Source of the DNA: G963665405 sp963665405
Lineage (GTDB): Bacteria > Chloroflexota > Dehalococcoidia > Lucifugimonadales > G963665405
NCBI GenBank assembly: GCA_963665405.2
Contig: CAXXUH010000004.1
Location: 1,178,001-1,242,000 of the forward strand
Direction of reading: 5' to 3'
DNA: 64,000 nucleotides
The translations under genes were made by a program, and so were the position numbers. The notes under the pieces were generated by a model. It had not been told where the DNA came from, searched no databases, and was given only the letters and a program-made list of their open reading frames with translations. Position 1 is the stretch's first letter; each line of letters starts with the position of its first letter. Below are positions 8,164 to 15,259 of this stretch, piece after piece.

Positions 8164-8577
8164 TCACGTCAACCGCTGCACCGCCTCTAGCATTTCGTCC
8201 TGCTTGTCCTCGATAGCCTGCGCCTCTAGGGCCAGCTGCTCGTATTCCCACGCCCGGTGCTTCCGTCGGCAGTCCCGGCACGTAAGCTCCTTGAGGGCTT
8301 TTAGGCGGGCGGCCGCCGCACGCTCTCGGCGGCGTCCCTCGTCGATGATGTGGCCGATCAGTTTCAAGAGGTACTTACTGCACGGGACAGCCTGACCCTG
8401 TCGCCATTTCTGAATGTGCTGGTGACTCGCTACCTCTAGCAGCGTTCTCGGTTCGCCGAGGCGGACGCCCAGGTAGATCATCGACCTGAAGATCACGTGC
8501 TGTGCGACAGGTCGTAGCACCTCGTCGGGGCGGTAGTCGTACTGTCCTCGCCGGAACCTCTTCTTCATCGCTCTCAT
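8164..8577 (-). CDS. Hypothetical protein of the element, 137 aa
   Basis: A basic, mostly helical protein. The N-terminus is Arg/Lys-rich (MRAMKKRFRRGQYDYRP). A central VASHQHIQKWRQGQ could be a recognition helix. A CRDC pair lies near residue 100, followed by a Glu/Ala-rich coiled-coil-like C-terminus (YEQLALEAQAIEDKQDEMLE). I do not recognise the family. It lies between the helicase and the recombinase on the same strand. In the same frame after its stop lies an HTH-coding segment, so the original protein may have been longer. Confidence 0.6.
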   Translation of the reverse strand: MRAMKKRFRRGQYDYRPDEVLRPVAQHVIFRSMIYLGVRLGEPRTLLEVASHQHIQKWRQGQAVPCSKYLLKLIGHIIDEGRRRERAAAARLKALKELTCRDCRRKHRAWEYEQLALEAQAIEDKQDEMLEAVQRLT

Positions 8578-8687
8578 TACTCAGGTATAAGAATGAAGGC
8601 TTCCCTCGTGTCCCTAGTCAGCTGTTGAGTCCCAGGACCTGCTCCAGGCGGTAGCATCGGCCTTTCCCCGGTCGCACGCCCTGCGAG

Positions 8688-10568
8688 TTACTGATTCGAC
8701 GTCTGCTCGTCCTCATCCACTGTTCCCCACCCCGATCCCGACCCCGGTCCGTGCCGTTCGCACCACGGGGCTCCGTTGATGCTGTAGTAGTGAATGCCAG
8801 CACCGCACTCACGGCACTCTTGCAGTGATGTTTCTGGCGCTCGGAGGTCGGGAAAAGGTTCTGAAGGTTCCTTAGGTTCCGAGATCGCAGGTTTGGCTTC
8901 GTCCGTAACCTCCGTAACCTCAGTAACCTTCTCCGGGGTCGACTTCCGCTCTGGAGTACTTTGAGTGTCAGTCCGTTCGAGACGATACAGGGCCGCTCCG
9001 CTCGCCCCAGAATCCCCGGCAGCCCGTACCCGGTACGGCCCTACCACACGATCGCGAAGACGGGCGAGTTCGATGCCCAGCGCCGTCCGGGCCCCGCGGT
9101 CTGTCCGCCCGGCCCGAAGGTCGGTCAGCAACTTGTGCTTGACCGCCAAGTCGTGGAGGTGTTCGACACCGACTCGCTGGGCCCCGTACGCGGCCCACCA
9201 CAGGTCAATCAGCGCCCGCCACGCCTCACTCTCGGACGCAGCCTGTTGGTAAACCTCTTCGCGGTTCCCCAGTAGGCCGTCGATGCCCGCCTCCGCCAGG
9301 ATGCCCCCGACTACCTGCACCCAGCCGTCGAAGCTCCCCATGACCTCGCGGCCCGCAGGCCGTCCGGCCGATACCCAATGGCGAGCGAATACGAGGAGAG
9401 CCCAAAGCAGGCGGCCTCGGTTCTCACCCGCCCAGGCCAACAACTTCGGATGCTTCCAGTCAGTGCGCTCCCAGGGCTTCTCGACGCCCGCGTCGATGCG
9501 AATACGGACCACCCTCCGCGCCATCTCCCCGCTGTAGGCCGGATTGTTGGCGGTCGCAAGCCAGATGCAGTTGATCGGTAGAGTGACCATACGCGTGGCC
9601 CCGAGCAGGCGGTCTGTCCAGCCGTTTTCGGCGGTCAGCGCCGCCGACAACGCGGCGCTATCAAGCCGTCCCTTGACGTTGTCCAGGAGCACGATGGGCG
9701 GTGTCCTGATAAGCGCCGCGGTCACCCTCTTGCGCCATTCATCTTCATCGCGGCCCTCGGTCATGATCGCGGGCGGGCCGCCGACCGCGATCTGCCCGAT
9801 GACGGCCGCCAACAGCCCCTTGCCACTCCCTTCGATCGGTGCCTCGATCATGTGTAGGGGCGTGGGCCCCCCGATGGAAGGCCGCACCACGGGCAGGAGC
9901 AGTCCGGCGACGGCGTTGGCCGCGTCGGCGTCGGTGGCAAACCGGAAGTCGCTCAGAAGATCATCCAGCAGCAGTCGGCGTGCCTCGTCTAGTTCAGCGC
10001 CTGTTGGACGATCAGGGACCGGCGGCACCCGGAGGCCCCGCAGGGCGAGGTGGAGGCCCGTCGTGGGGTCGTAGCCCTCCGCTGTTACCACTCGCCCGCA
10101 GGGGGCGAGATACGGCGCTGAAACGACCCCCTCCAGGATCGGCAACGACGACGCCGGTGGGGTCGCCAACATCCCGTCCAAAGCGTCTTTGGGTGGGACA
10201 GCCACCCTCTCCTCGCCCTTCGCTGTCACCCTGGTCCAGTCGGCGAGTCGGTCCAGGGTCAGGCGCAGTCCGCCTATGTTGAAGGTTCGGGGAACCGCAG
10301 GCCCGGGTTCAAGTTCGACGAGGGCGTCCCCCAACTTGTAGAAACGCGGATTCTCGCGTTGATCATTACGCTCACTGAGGAGCCCCCAAGCTCGATCTAC
10401 GATTTCTCGCAAGCGCATGCCGGTGAGCAGCACCTGTGGGCGCTCCCAGCCTCGGAGGATCGCTTGAAGGGTCTCTGGCCATGACGACGGGTGTGTACCC
10501 CCGCGGTTTGCAAGGTGGTAGAGTCGGCCAGCTCCGTAGGGCGTAGCCGCGGCCCTTGACCTCGGCAA
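8688..10568 (-). CDS. Replication helicase/ATPase of the element (D5/primase-associated type)
   Basis: About 626 residues, probably the C-terminal part of a primase-helicase. A Walker A-like IEGSGKGLL (about 245-253) and Walker B-like IVLLDNVKG (about 292-300) mark an ATPase core. LPINCIWLATANNPAYSGE and RRVVRIRID resemble the sensor and arginine-finger regions of superfamily 3/D5-like helicases. The C-terminus has a Thr/Glu/Pro-rich linker and CRECG...C residues near 590-605. The only start in this frame is a TTG at 10568 inside the Prim-Pol gene, and the two frames join smoothly near 10550, so a frameshift probably split one protein. It should unwind DNA to replicate the element. Confidence 0.75.
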   Translation of the reverse strand: MPRSRAAATPYGAGRLYHLANRGGTHPSSWPETLQAILRGWERPQVLLTGMRLREIVDRAWGLLSERNDQRENPRFYKLGDALVELEPGPAVPRTFNIGGLRLTLDRLADWTRVTAKGEERVAVPPKDALDGMLATPPASSLPILEGVVSAPYLAPCGRVVTAEGYDPTTGLHLALRGLRVPPVPDRPTGAELDEARRLLLDDLLSDFRFATDADAANAVAGLLLPVVRPSIGGPTPLHMIEAPIEGSGKGLLAAVIGQIAVGGPPAIMTEGRDEDEWRKRVTAALIRTPPIVLLDNVKGRLDSAALSAALTAENGWTDRLLGATRMVTLPINCIWLATANNPAYSGEMARRVVRIRIDAGVEKPWERTDWKHPKLLAWAGENRGRLLWALLVFARHWVSAGRPAGREVMGSFDGWVQVVGGILAEAGIDGLLGNREEVYQQAASESEAWRALIDLWWAAYGAQRVGVEHLHDLAVKHKLLTDLRAGRTDRGARTALGIELARLRDRVVGPYRVRAAGDSGASGAALYRLERTDTQSTPERKSTPEKVTEVTEVTDEAKPAISEPKEPSEPFPDLRAPETSLQECRECGAGIHYYSINGAPWCERHGPGSGSGWGTVDEDEQTSNQ

Positions 10569-10947
10569 CGATGCCGCCTTGCGAGCCCCGGACGATGATC
10601 TGGCCGTCCAGGCGATCCGTCGTGCGGACGAATTCGTGGAGCTTGCCAGGAGCCGTTCCCAGCTCGCGGTACAGAGACCCGTACGGAAGGGGCATCAATT
10701 GCTCGGGGCCGCGGTCGATGTCGAGGCCGACGTTGGCTCCGCCCGCGGGATGCAGCGTGCCACAGAGGACCATGAGACCACCGGAGTAGTCGGCGTTGAT
10801 CACCGCTTCGAAGTCCGGTGGATGATCAGCTAGCTCGCGGAGTTTCGTGCCGGGCAGGTAGCGCCCTCCTCCCCAGCCCGGGAAAACACGGAGGCCAAGG
10901 TGATGGAGAGCCGCTACATGGGCTCGAATAATGCTAGAATGGGTCAT
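10372..10947 (-). CDS. Prim-Pol domain (bifunctional primase/polymerase N-terminus), probably frameshifted
   Basis: Residues 1 to about 132 match the Prim-Pol fold: LGLRVFPGWGGGRYLPGTK, the metal-binding NVGLDIDRG, HEFVRTTDRLDGQIIVRG and the closing AEVKGRGYA. After about base 10550 this frame turns into low-complexity shadow sequence up to its stop at 10372. The neighbouring frame continues as PYGAGRLYHLANRGG and the helicase. Such domains make primers and extend them for plasmid and phage replication. Either a frameshift has split the gene or translation shifts here; no obvious slippery heptamer is visible. Confidence 0.72.
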   Translation of the reverse strand: MTHSSIIRAHVAALHHLGLRVFPGWGGGRYLPGTKLRELADHPPDFEAVINADYSGGLMVLCGTLHPAGGANVGLDIDRGPEQLMPLPYGSLYRELGTAPGKLHEFVRTTDRLDGQIIVRGSQGGIVAEVKGRGYALRSWPTLPPCKPRGYTPVVMARDPSSDPPRLGAPTGAAHRHALARNRRSSLGAPQ

Positions 10948-10981
10948 TGGTCAGGCGTCTCTTTCAAGACTGACCGACGAT

Positions 10982-11009
10982 AAGGCCCGCCGGCGGCCCG
11001 GCGGGCCTT
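10982..11009. terminator. Strong GC-rich hairpin at the end of the 81-aa gene
   Basis: AAGGCCCGCCGG (10982-10993) pairs perfectly with CCGGCGGGCCTT (10998-11009) around a CGGC loop. It overlaps the stop codon of the minus-strand gene at 11008 and precedes the Prim-Pol gene. There is no clear T-run on the minus strand, so it may attenuate rather than fully terminate. Confidence 0.6.
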
Positions 11010-11253
11010 ATCTCTCCTTCCTGCCCTTCCTTCTTTTCATCGCAAGCCTAGTCATGTGCGCCCTCAGGGCGGCGTCGGCTCGACGCCGCCGCTCCTCGAC
11101 GGGTAGGACTCCGTCGGGATCGACTTGGGTCTCGAACCGGTCGAGAAACGCCTTCCGCCCGTTCGCGGTCAACTCACGGCTGTCGTGGGTGGAGTGGAGC
11201 ACGAAGGCACCCAGCCGCCCCCGAAGCGAGCGGAAGCCAGGGTCGTCATTCAT
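11008..11253 (-). CDS. Conserved hypothetical protein of integrative elements, 81 aa
   Basis: A very basic protein with the pattern LRGRLGAFVLHSTHDSRELT, then FLDRFETQVDPDGVLPVEER, then an Arg-rich tail. I recognise this type from integrated plasmids and phages of GC-rich bacteria, where it lies near regulators and replication genes, but no function is established to my knowledge. Its start overlaps the XRE regulator stop by 4 bp (ATGA), so the two are co-translated. It has no cysteines or membrane segment; DNA or RNA binding is possible from charge alone. Confidence 0.7.
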   Translation of the reverse strand: MNDDPGFRSLRGRLGAFVLHSTHDSRELTANGRKAFLDRFETQVDPDGVLPVEERRRRADAALRAHMTRLAMKRRKGRKER

Positions 11254-11465
11254 CGCTCGGAGTCGTCCAGGTCAAGAATCTGACCTATCCGTCGCCGCCA
11301 CGCTGGGGGGAGGTAGCGATCGTTCTCCAGGGAGGACACCGCCGAGGGGGGGACGCCCGCTAGCTGAGCGACTTCATACTGACGGAGACGCTTGGCGACT
11401 CGCGCCAGTCGGGCGCACAAGCCGGGGGAGAGACCGGAAGCCACGAAGAAAGTAGGGATGCTCAT
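11250..11465 (-). CDS. XRE/Cro-family HTH regulator, 71 aa
   Basis: Residues 15-62 form a Cro/CI-type five-helix HTH: LARVAKRLRQYEVAQLAGV, PPSAVSSLENDRYLPPAW and RRRIGQILDL. It probably controls the replication/integration module it belongs to. The gene follows the AT-hook protein and is coupled to the 81-aa gene. It lacks any oligomerisation or sensor domain, so it resembles a Cro-type or excision-control protein. Confidence 0.85.
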   Translation of the reverse strand: MSIPTFFVASGLSPGLCARLARVAKRLRQYEVAQLAGVPPSAVSSLENDRYLPPAWRRRIGQILDLDDSER

Positions 11466-11539
11466 CTTGCATCCCCAATGGTCTCAGAAGTTGCCCGCCA
11501 GGAAACTCCCAGATAGCGGGCGGGTTCGCAGGTAGAAAA

Positions 11540-12304
11540 CTACGAGAAACCTACAGCATCACTTCGCCGAGGACGGCCCGGGGGACGCTTCACATCCGGG
11601 ATGTGATCTTGTCGAGGACGGCCTGGCGGACGCTTCACACCCCTGCGTCGCTTCGCCTTGCCTACGCGAGCTAGGCTGCTCCTGTGGAAGTGGTAAAGTA
11701 CGTCGTACTCGTCCGCAGGGCTCTCGTCGCCCGTTAGCAGCCCCCATTCGCGGGCAACCCGTCGCCTGACGTTGTAGTCAGCCCACTGCCCAGTGAGGTA
11801 CAGGTACAGAAGCTGGGCATCCTGATCCGGGCGCTCTCTCGGGTCCAGACCACGCGGCCTCTCGTCCTCCCTGTCGCGGGTAGTCCAAGCATTGAAGCTG
11901 ACGATTTCACAGGCGTACCCCCAACCCCAGGGGAACCACTGGAGCGCGTTGGCCCTGACGGTCGGTTCAAGCTCCGCTATCAGCTTGGGCGCGTGGGAGC
12001 GAGCCCGCGCCTCCAGACCCTCGTGGTACTCGCAGATTGCCTCGTAGGAACCGCAATAGATCAACTCCCCCGTGCCCGCGTTTTCAACGTCTTGATACAA
12101 TGCCAGGGCTTCTCTCCGGGCCTGTGGGGACAGGTCGCGACCAACGGGCAGATTGCCGACAACACGGTACATGTACTCCTGAGCGATGGCGATGCGAGCG
12201 TCGGCCCGGTATTGCCATGGCCAAAGCCTTTGGAACCGACGGCGTCCAAATACACTCTCTCCCAAGCCTTTGAAGCCCTCGAATACCTTCGCCTGATCTG
12301 ACAT
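11540..12304 (-). CDS. Hypothetical protein with two C-terminal AT-hook motifs
   Basis: The 254-residue protein ends in two copies of KRPPGRPR (224-231 and 239-246), matching the AT-hook consensus for binding the minor groove of AT-rich DNA. The rest is helical and aromatic (WPWQYRADARIAIAQEYMYR; LQWFPWGWGYACEIVSFNAW) with no family I recognise. It starts 10 bp after the integrase stop. A DNA-bending accessory role in replication or recombination of the element is attractive but inferred. The repeat in the protein corresponds to a short direct repeat in the DNA near 11560-11640. Confidence 0.7.
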   Translation of the reverse strand: MSDQAKVFEGFKGLGESVFGRRRFQRLWPWQYRADARIAIAQEYMYRVVGNLPVGRDLSPQARREALALYQDVENAGTGELIYCGSYEAICEYHEGLEARARSHAPKLIAELEPTVRANALQWFPWGWGYACEIVSFNAWTTRDREDERPRGLDPRERPDQDAQLLYLYLTGQWADYNVRRRVAREWGLLTGDESPADEYDVLYHFHRSSLARVGKAKRRRGVKRPPGRPRQDHIPDVKRPPGRPRRSDAVGFS

Positions 12305-12313
12305 GGCCAGCCT

Positions 12314-13231
12314 CTACAACCGATCCCCCGGACTCAGACGCCGATGTGCCTCGCGGGCGCGCTCGCTCGCGGCGCTCGCCGCGTACCTCGACAACATCGT
12401 GCGGCTTCGCCACCCCGCCAGGATCATTAAGTCGCCCTCATTACCACCGGAGCTCAACCACTGGTGTGCGAAGGAGTGTCTGAACCGGTGGACGTTCACG
12501 CCTTCCAACCCCGCCTTGGCGGCTCTCCGCTCCACCGCTTGCGCGATCCCGCTCCCGTCCTTCGCCATCGGCCCGGCGTGCCCCAGCCACAGAGCCGGGC
12601 TGTCAGCGGCCGGGTAACGAGCTCGTGCACGGACGTATCGATCGAGAGCCTGAGATGTCTTTCGACCGAACGCGCAAGCTCGGACGCGCCCGCCTTTTCC
12701 GACGACACGAACCACGTTAAGGGTCCAGTCAATGTCGTCGACCCGTAGACTTGCAAGCTCGCTCCGGCGAACTCCGGCGTCCAGAAAGAGGCGGACTATA
12801 GCCATGTCACGGCGATCCTCGAATTCGGTGCCCTCACAGGCACGGTTAAGCCGCCGGAGATGGTCCTCAGATAGCACGGCGGGCGAATCTTCAGGAACCT
12901 TTGGCGGCCTCATGTTGGCCATCGGGCTTGACTTGACCTCACCCTCGGCGACGCACCACTTCCAGAACGCCTGTAGGCTGCGATGTCGGTTGTTAGCGGT
13001 GGCTGGCTTCCAGTTATCGAGTGTCTGGAGAATGTAAGCTTCTATGTGCTCCCTGGTGATGCTCGAAGCCTGTCGTGGCATCCCCTGAGCTGCGAGGAAG
13101 TGGTCCAAAAGGCGCAGGGCTTCCATATACGCCTTGACGGTCATGGGGCTCTTGTTCTCGGCCAGGAGGGTACGTCTGAAGGATTCGGCGAGATCGGTGA
13201 GGGTAGGGGCCGCCTGGGTCTGGGACGGCAC
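12314..13231 (-). CDS. Tyrosine-type integrase of the element
   Basis: Full-length (305 aa) XerC/D-like recombinase. The SAM-like N-terminal domain (about 8-98) is followed by the catalytic domain with R155/R156 (DAGVRRSELASL), K179 (GKGGRVR), H248-x-x-R251 (HRFRHS), W274 in place of the third histidine (AGWRS, a common substitution) and nucleophile Y283. It ends at the tRNA-Arg/att boundary, only 12 bp from the direct repeat, the classic place for an integrase using that tRNA. It should catalyse insertion and excision between the 329-431 and 13243-13345 sites. Confidence 0.95.
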   Translation of the reverse strand: MPSQTQAAPTLTDLAESFRRTLLAENKSPMTVKAYMEALRLLDHFLAAQGMPRQASSITREHIEAYILQTLDNWKPATANNRHRSLQAFWKWCVAEGEVKSSPMANMRPPKVPEDSPAVLSEDHLRRLNRACEGTEFEDRRDMAIVRLFLDAGVRRSELASLRVDDIDWTLNVVRVVGKGGRVRACAFGRKTSQALDRYVRARARYPAADSPALWLGHAGPMAKDGSGIAQAVERRAAKAGLEGVNVHRFRHSFAHQWLSSGGNEGDLMILAGWRSRTMLSRYAASAASERAREAHRRLSPGDRL

Positions 13232-13242
13232 TTGCCAGAAGC

Positions 13243-13345
13243 GGAGAATGGAAACGCCCCATCATGGCGATGGGGCGTTCACGTGTCTTCGGAGCGGCTT
13301 GGCGTCCCTGACAGGATTCGAACCTGCGACCCGCTGCTTAGAAGG
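13243..13345. repeat. tRNA-proximal attachment site of the element
   Basis: This is the partner of 329-431 (103 bp, offset 12914). It covers the terminator hairpin and the tRNA-Arg 3' portion up to GCTTAGAAGG. The tRNA-side copy is joined to the tRNA 5' half, so the gene is regenerated intact. Confidence 0.92.
13253..13279 (-). terminator. Terminator of tRNA-Arg
   Basis: AACGCCCCATC (13253-13263) pairs with GATGGGGCGTT (13269-13279) around a 5-base loop. On the minus strand the hairpin is followed by TTCC/ATT, 20 bases past the tRNA 3' end. The copy at the left attachment site (339-365) has one mismatch. Confidence 0.8.
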
Positions 13346-13375
13346 CAGCCGCTCTATCCACTGAGCTACAGGGAC
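13300..13375 (-). tRNA. tRNA-Arg (anticodon TCT), CCA encoded
   Basis: The minus strand gives a full cloverleaf: acceptor GTCCCTG/CAGGGAC, D arm GCTCAGTGGATAGAGC, anticodon loop CTTCTAA with TCT, and T arm TCGCAGGTTCGAATCCTG. Discriminator G is followed by a genomically encoded CCA. It reads AGA codons as arginine. The integrated element enters at the 3' half, starting near the anticodon loop, and leaves the gene intact. Confidence 0.97.
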
Positions 13376-13417
13376 GGGGAGGGCCGTTTCTCAGTTTAGC
13401 AAGGCGTGGAGAGCGGG

Positions 13418-13921
13418 TCAAGAATCCTGACGGTCTGTGTAGCCGGTCGTCACCAGGTGGATTGGGAGCGGTCCGCCGATGAGGCGTCGCACGTCTGTGA
13501 CCCGCAGGTCTCCGATATCGCCACTTGTGGTCACATGCCGCTGAACCACGCTGCCGAGCGGCCTGCCGATCAGTGCCGCGATCAGAGCGGCGCCGATGAT
13601 CGCCTGCAGGCCCGGTGACCGCCGCCGCCGTCTGCTCGTCAGTAGGCCCGACGCGAATCCACCCACGATGGCGCCAACCGCGATATTGGTTCCGCAGTAG
13701 GGTGACACCGCGAGCTCGCGCTGACCGGCCTGCAATCTCCGTACGGCCTCTACGGCCGCCGCAGCCACGTTTCCGGTCGACACCTTGCCAAGTACCAGGA
13801 ATCCTCCGCTGAGGGCGTTCCCGCCCAAAGGGGGCCTCGCACCCTGCTCCAGCAGGACCGCGATCGTGGCGTGCTCCACTCCGTGGTTATCTCGGATCCG
13901 TCTGATCAGCGGCGGTTTCAC
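13418..13921 (-). CDS. DUF6391-like protein, 167 aa
   Basis: The N-terminus RRIRDNHGVEHATIAVLLEQ matches the start of the DUF6391-type proteins of Chloroflexota and cyanobacteria. It is followed by GGNALSGGFLVLG, a short Cys-containing SPYCGTN and two hydrophobic segments (about 90-105 and 118-130) separated by an Arg-rich loop (TSRRRRRSPGL), which suggests a small membrane protein. Function is unknown. It is the first chromosomal gene to the right of the tRNA and is probably monocistronic. Confidence 0.7.
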   Translation of the reverse strand: MKPPLIRRIRDNHGVEHATIAVLLEQGARPPLGGNALSGGFLVLGKVSTGNVAAAAVEAVRRLQAGQRELAVSPYCGTNIAVGAIVGGFASGLLTSRRRRRSPGLQAIIGAALIAALIGRPLGSVVQRHVTTSGDIGDLRVTDVRRLIGGPLPIHLVTTGYTDRQDS

Positions 13922-14371
13922 CGTGCGCCTCGCCTCCGATAGGGTGGGAGACTGCTCGACTCCTCACCCCGTGTCAGAGCCGAGTGTACCAGCCCGAGCG
14001 CCCGGAGGTCAACGAAGCCGTAGCTATCGACCTATATTACAACGCTAAAGTTGCGTGGCGATAAATGTTGACCTCGCGGCGATACAGACCCGGGCTGCGT
14101 CTCCGGAGCCGTCAAACCACACAGGCCCAGGAGGAGCGACGAATCGCAGGCGCCATCCGGGTCTCCGCCCGGAAGCCGTGGGCTCCAGGAAGGGAACCGA
14201 CTCTTCGGATGCCGGTACACGAAATGCCCTCGGCCCCTGTGCACCGGCTTCTACAGTCTAGCAAGCCCCGTCCATTGTATAAGACTCATATGGGGTAGAC
14301 GACTGGCCGGCGTGATAGTAGAAATGCAGAGAAATCGCCAGAATGATACTAGAAAAGGGTTTGAAAAACAA
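13922..14371. other. 450-bp intergenic region upstream of the small HTH gene
   Basis: No gene recognised. The right part (about 14290-14400) is clearly AT-richer than its surroundings and leads into a promoter. The middle (about 14060-14260) contains several GC-rich complementary blocks that could fold, so a structured RNA is possible, but I see no match to tmRNA, RNase P RNA or SRP RNA signatures. Confidence 0.4.
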
Positions 14372-14400
14372 TTGACACGGAATATGATGGACGCTAGGAT
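14372..14400 (+). promoter_or_regulatory. Sigma-70-type promoter of the small HTH gene
   Basis: TTGACA (14372-14377), a 17-bp spacer and TAGGAT (14395-14400). The gene starts at 14444 with AGGAGG six bases before the ATG. Confidence 0.75.
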
Positions 14401-14443
14401 AGCCGTACGGTTAGGCTGCTGAGACGAATTGAGGAGGAGTCTT

Positions 14444-14668
14444 ATGCATAGGAAGACGAAGAAGATGGCGGCGGTAGAAGAGCGGTTCAATCAGCCGCTT
14501 GAGAAGATGCTTCCCACCCTGGTGACAGAGAGGGGTCTGTCGGCAACGGCGGAGGAGCTGGGGGTCAGCAAGGCCACACTGGGCTACTGGCTTCTGAAGT
14601 TGGGAATCAACGTCCAGAGGATAGCCCTGGCTCCAGGCGAGTCTATAGAGATCAAGAGGGCGAGCTAA
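14444..14668 (+). CDS. Small HTH-like protein, 74 aa
   Basis: The ATG at 14444 has an ideal AGGAGG, a near-consensus promoter and a terminator downstream, so the gene is well expressed. The protein has a basic start (MHRKTKKMAA) and then LEKMLPTLVTERGLSATAEELG with VSKATLGYWLLKLGINVQRI, which looks like a helix-turn-helix of the Fis/transposase-like type. The tail ALAPGESIEIKRAS may be a strand. It could be a small DNA-binding regulator. No family name is certain. Confidence 0.75.
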   Translation: MHRKTKKMAAVEERFNQPLEKMLPTLVTERGLSATAEELGVSKATLGYWLLKLGINVQRIALAPGESIEIKRAS

Positions 14669-14697
14669 GCCCCGGCGCCAAACCGAAGCTGAAGAGC

Positions 14698-14770
14698 ATC
14701 TCCCCGGGATTGTGCGGGCGTACCGGATCCGATCCGGCGCACCTGCAGAGTCGCGGGGAGATTTCTTTTT
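14698..14770 (+). terminator. Terminator between the HTH gene and smpB
   Basis: ATCTCCCCG (14698-14706) pairs with CGGGGAGAT (14754-14762), and TTTCTTTTT follows. The long loop has its own inner hairpin (CCGGATCCGATCCGG). It ends the plus-strand small gene; smpB converges from the other side. Confidence 0.75.
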
Positions 14771-14803
14771 GCGACTGGAGCGGGTAGGGGAAGGAGCTGG
14801 GTT

Positions 14804-15259
14804 CTATCGGGCGCGCTTGACCGCTTCCTCGGCCTCGCGCCTGCGGTCCCGCTCGATCATGACCTGGCGCTTGTCGTACTGACGACGACCTCTGACGAGG
14901 GCCACCTCGATCTTCGCCATGTGCCGCTTGACGTACAGCCGGAGGGGGACCAGGGTGAGGCCCCTCTCGGCCACCTGCTTTGACAGACGGGCCATCTGCG
15001 ACTTGTGAAGGAGGACCTTCCTGGGTCTGGTTGGGTCGTGGTTGCTCACGTTGCCGGCCGAGTACTGGCCTATGTGGGCGTTCATGAGCCACAGCTCGCC
15101 GCCCTCCGGCCGGACGTACGCGTCGGCGATGCTGGCCCGGCCCTCCCGCATGGCCTTGATCTCGGTGCCCAGGAGGACCAGGCCCGCTTCCACGGTCTCC
15201 AGTACCTCATACTCGAAGCGGGCCTTCCGGTTGACGGCCAGCGTCTTGCCTGCGGTCAT
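14804..15259 (-). CDS. smpB: SsrA-binding protein SmpB
   Basis: SmpB binds tmRNA and brings it to stalled ribosomes for trans-translation. The 151-residue protein shows the family landmarks: NRKARFEYEVLETVEAGLVL, TEIKAMREGRASIADAYV, WLMNAHIGQYSAGN, HDPTRPRKVLLHK and the basic tail YDKRQVMIERDRRREAE that enters the decoding centre. Length is normal. Its start overlaps the stop of the S41 protease gene by 4 bp (ATGA), so both quality-control functions are coupled. The tmRNA gene itself was not seen in the window. Confidence 0.97.
   Translation of the reverse strand: MTAGKTLAVNRKARFEYEVLETVEAGLVLLGTEIKAMREGRASIADAYVRPEGGELWLMNAHIGQYSAGNVSNHDPTRPRKVLLHKSQMARLSKQVAERGLTLVPLRLYVKRHMAKIEVALVRGRRQYDKRQVMIERDRRREAEEAVKRAR

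Larger units (their letters stand above)
329..13345. mobile_element. Integrated genetic element in tRNA-Arg(TCT), about 12.9 kb
   Basis: The element is bounded by 103-bp direct repeats. It carries a tRNA-proximal tyrosine recombinase, a replication-type Prim-Pol/helicase, an XRE regulator, a second recombinase and accessory genes (PLD nuclease, DUF262, HEPN remnant, MFS). No capsid, portal, terminase or conjugation genes were recognised, so it resembles a phage-satellite or plasmid-like integrative element rather than a complete prophage or conjugative element. The right half is one minus-strand replication/integration module. The left half is plus-strand cargo, and it is eroded by an IS and a deletion fusion. 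Confidence 0.8.

Noticed and set aside
8164..8166. A third selenocysteine TGA
   Set aside because: The TGA is not at a conserved Cys or in a redox motif, and the hairpin after it begins only four bases downstream, too close for a SECIS element.
14060..14260. A tmRNA or other structured RNA near smpB
   Set aside because: GC-rich complementary blocks exist, but no tRNA-like ends, T-loop or tag frame could be identified.
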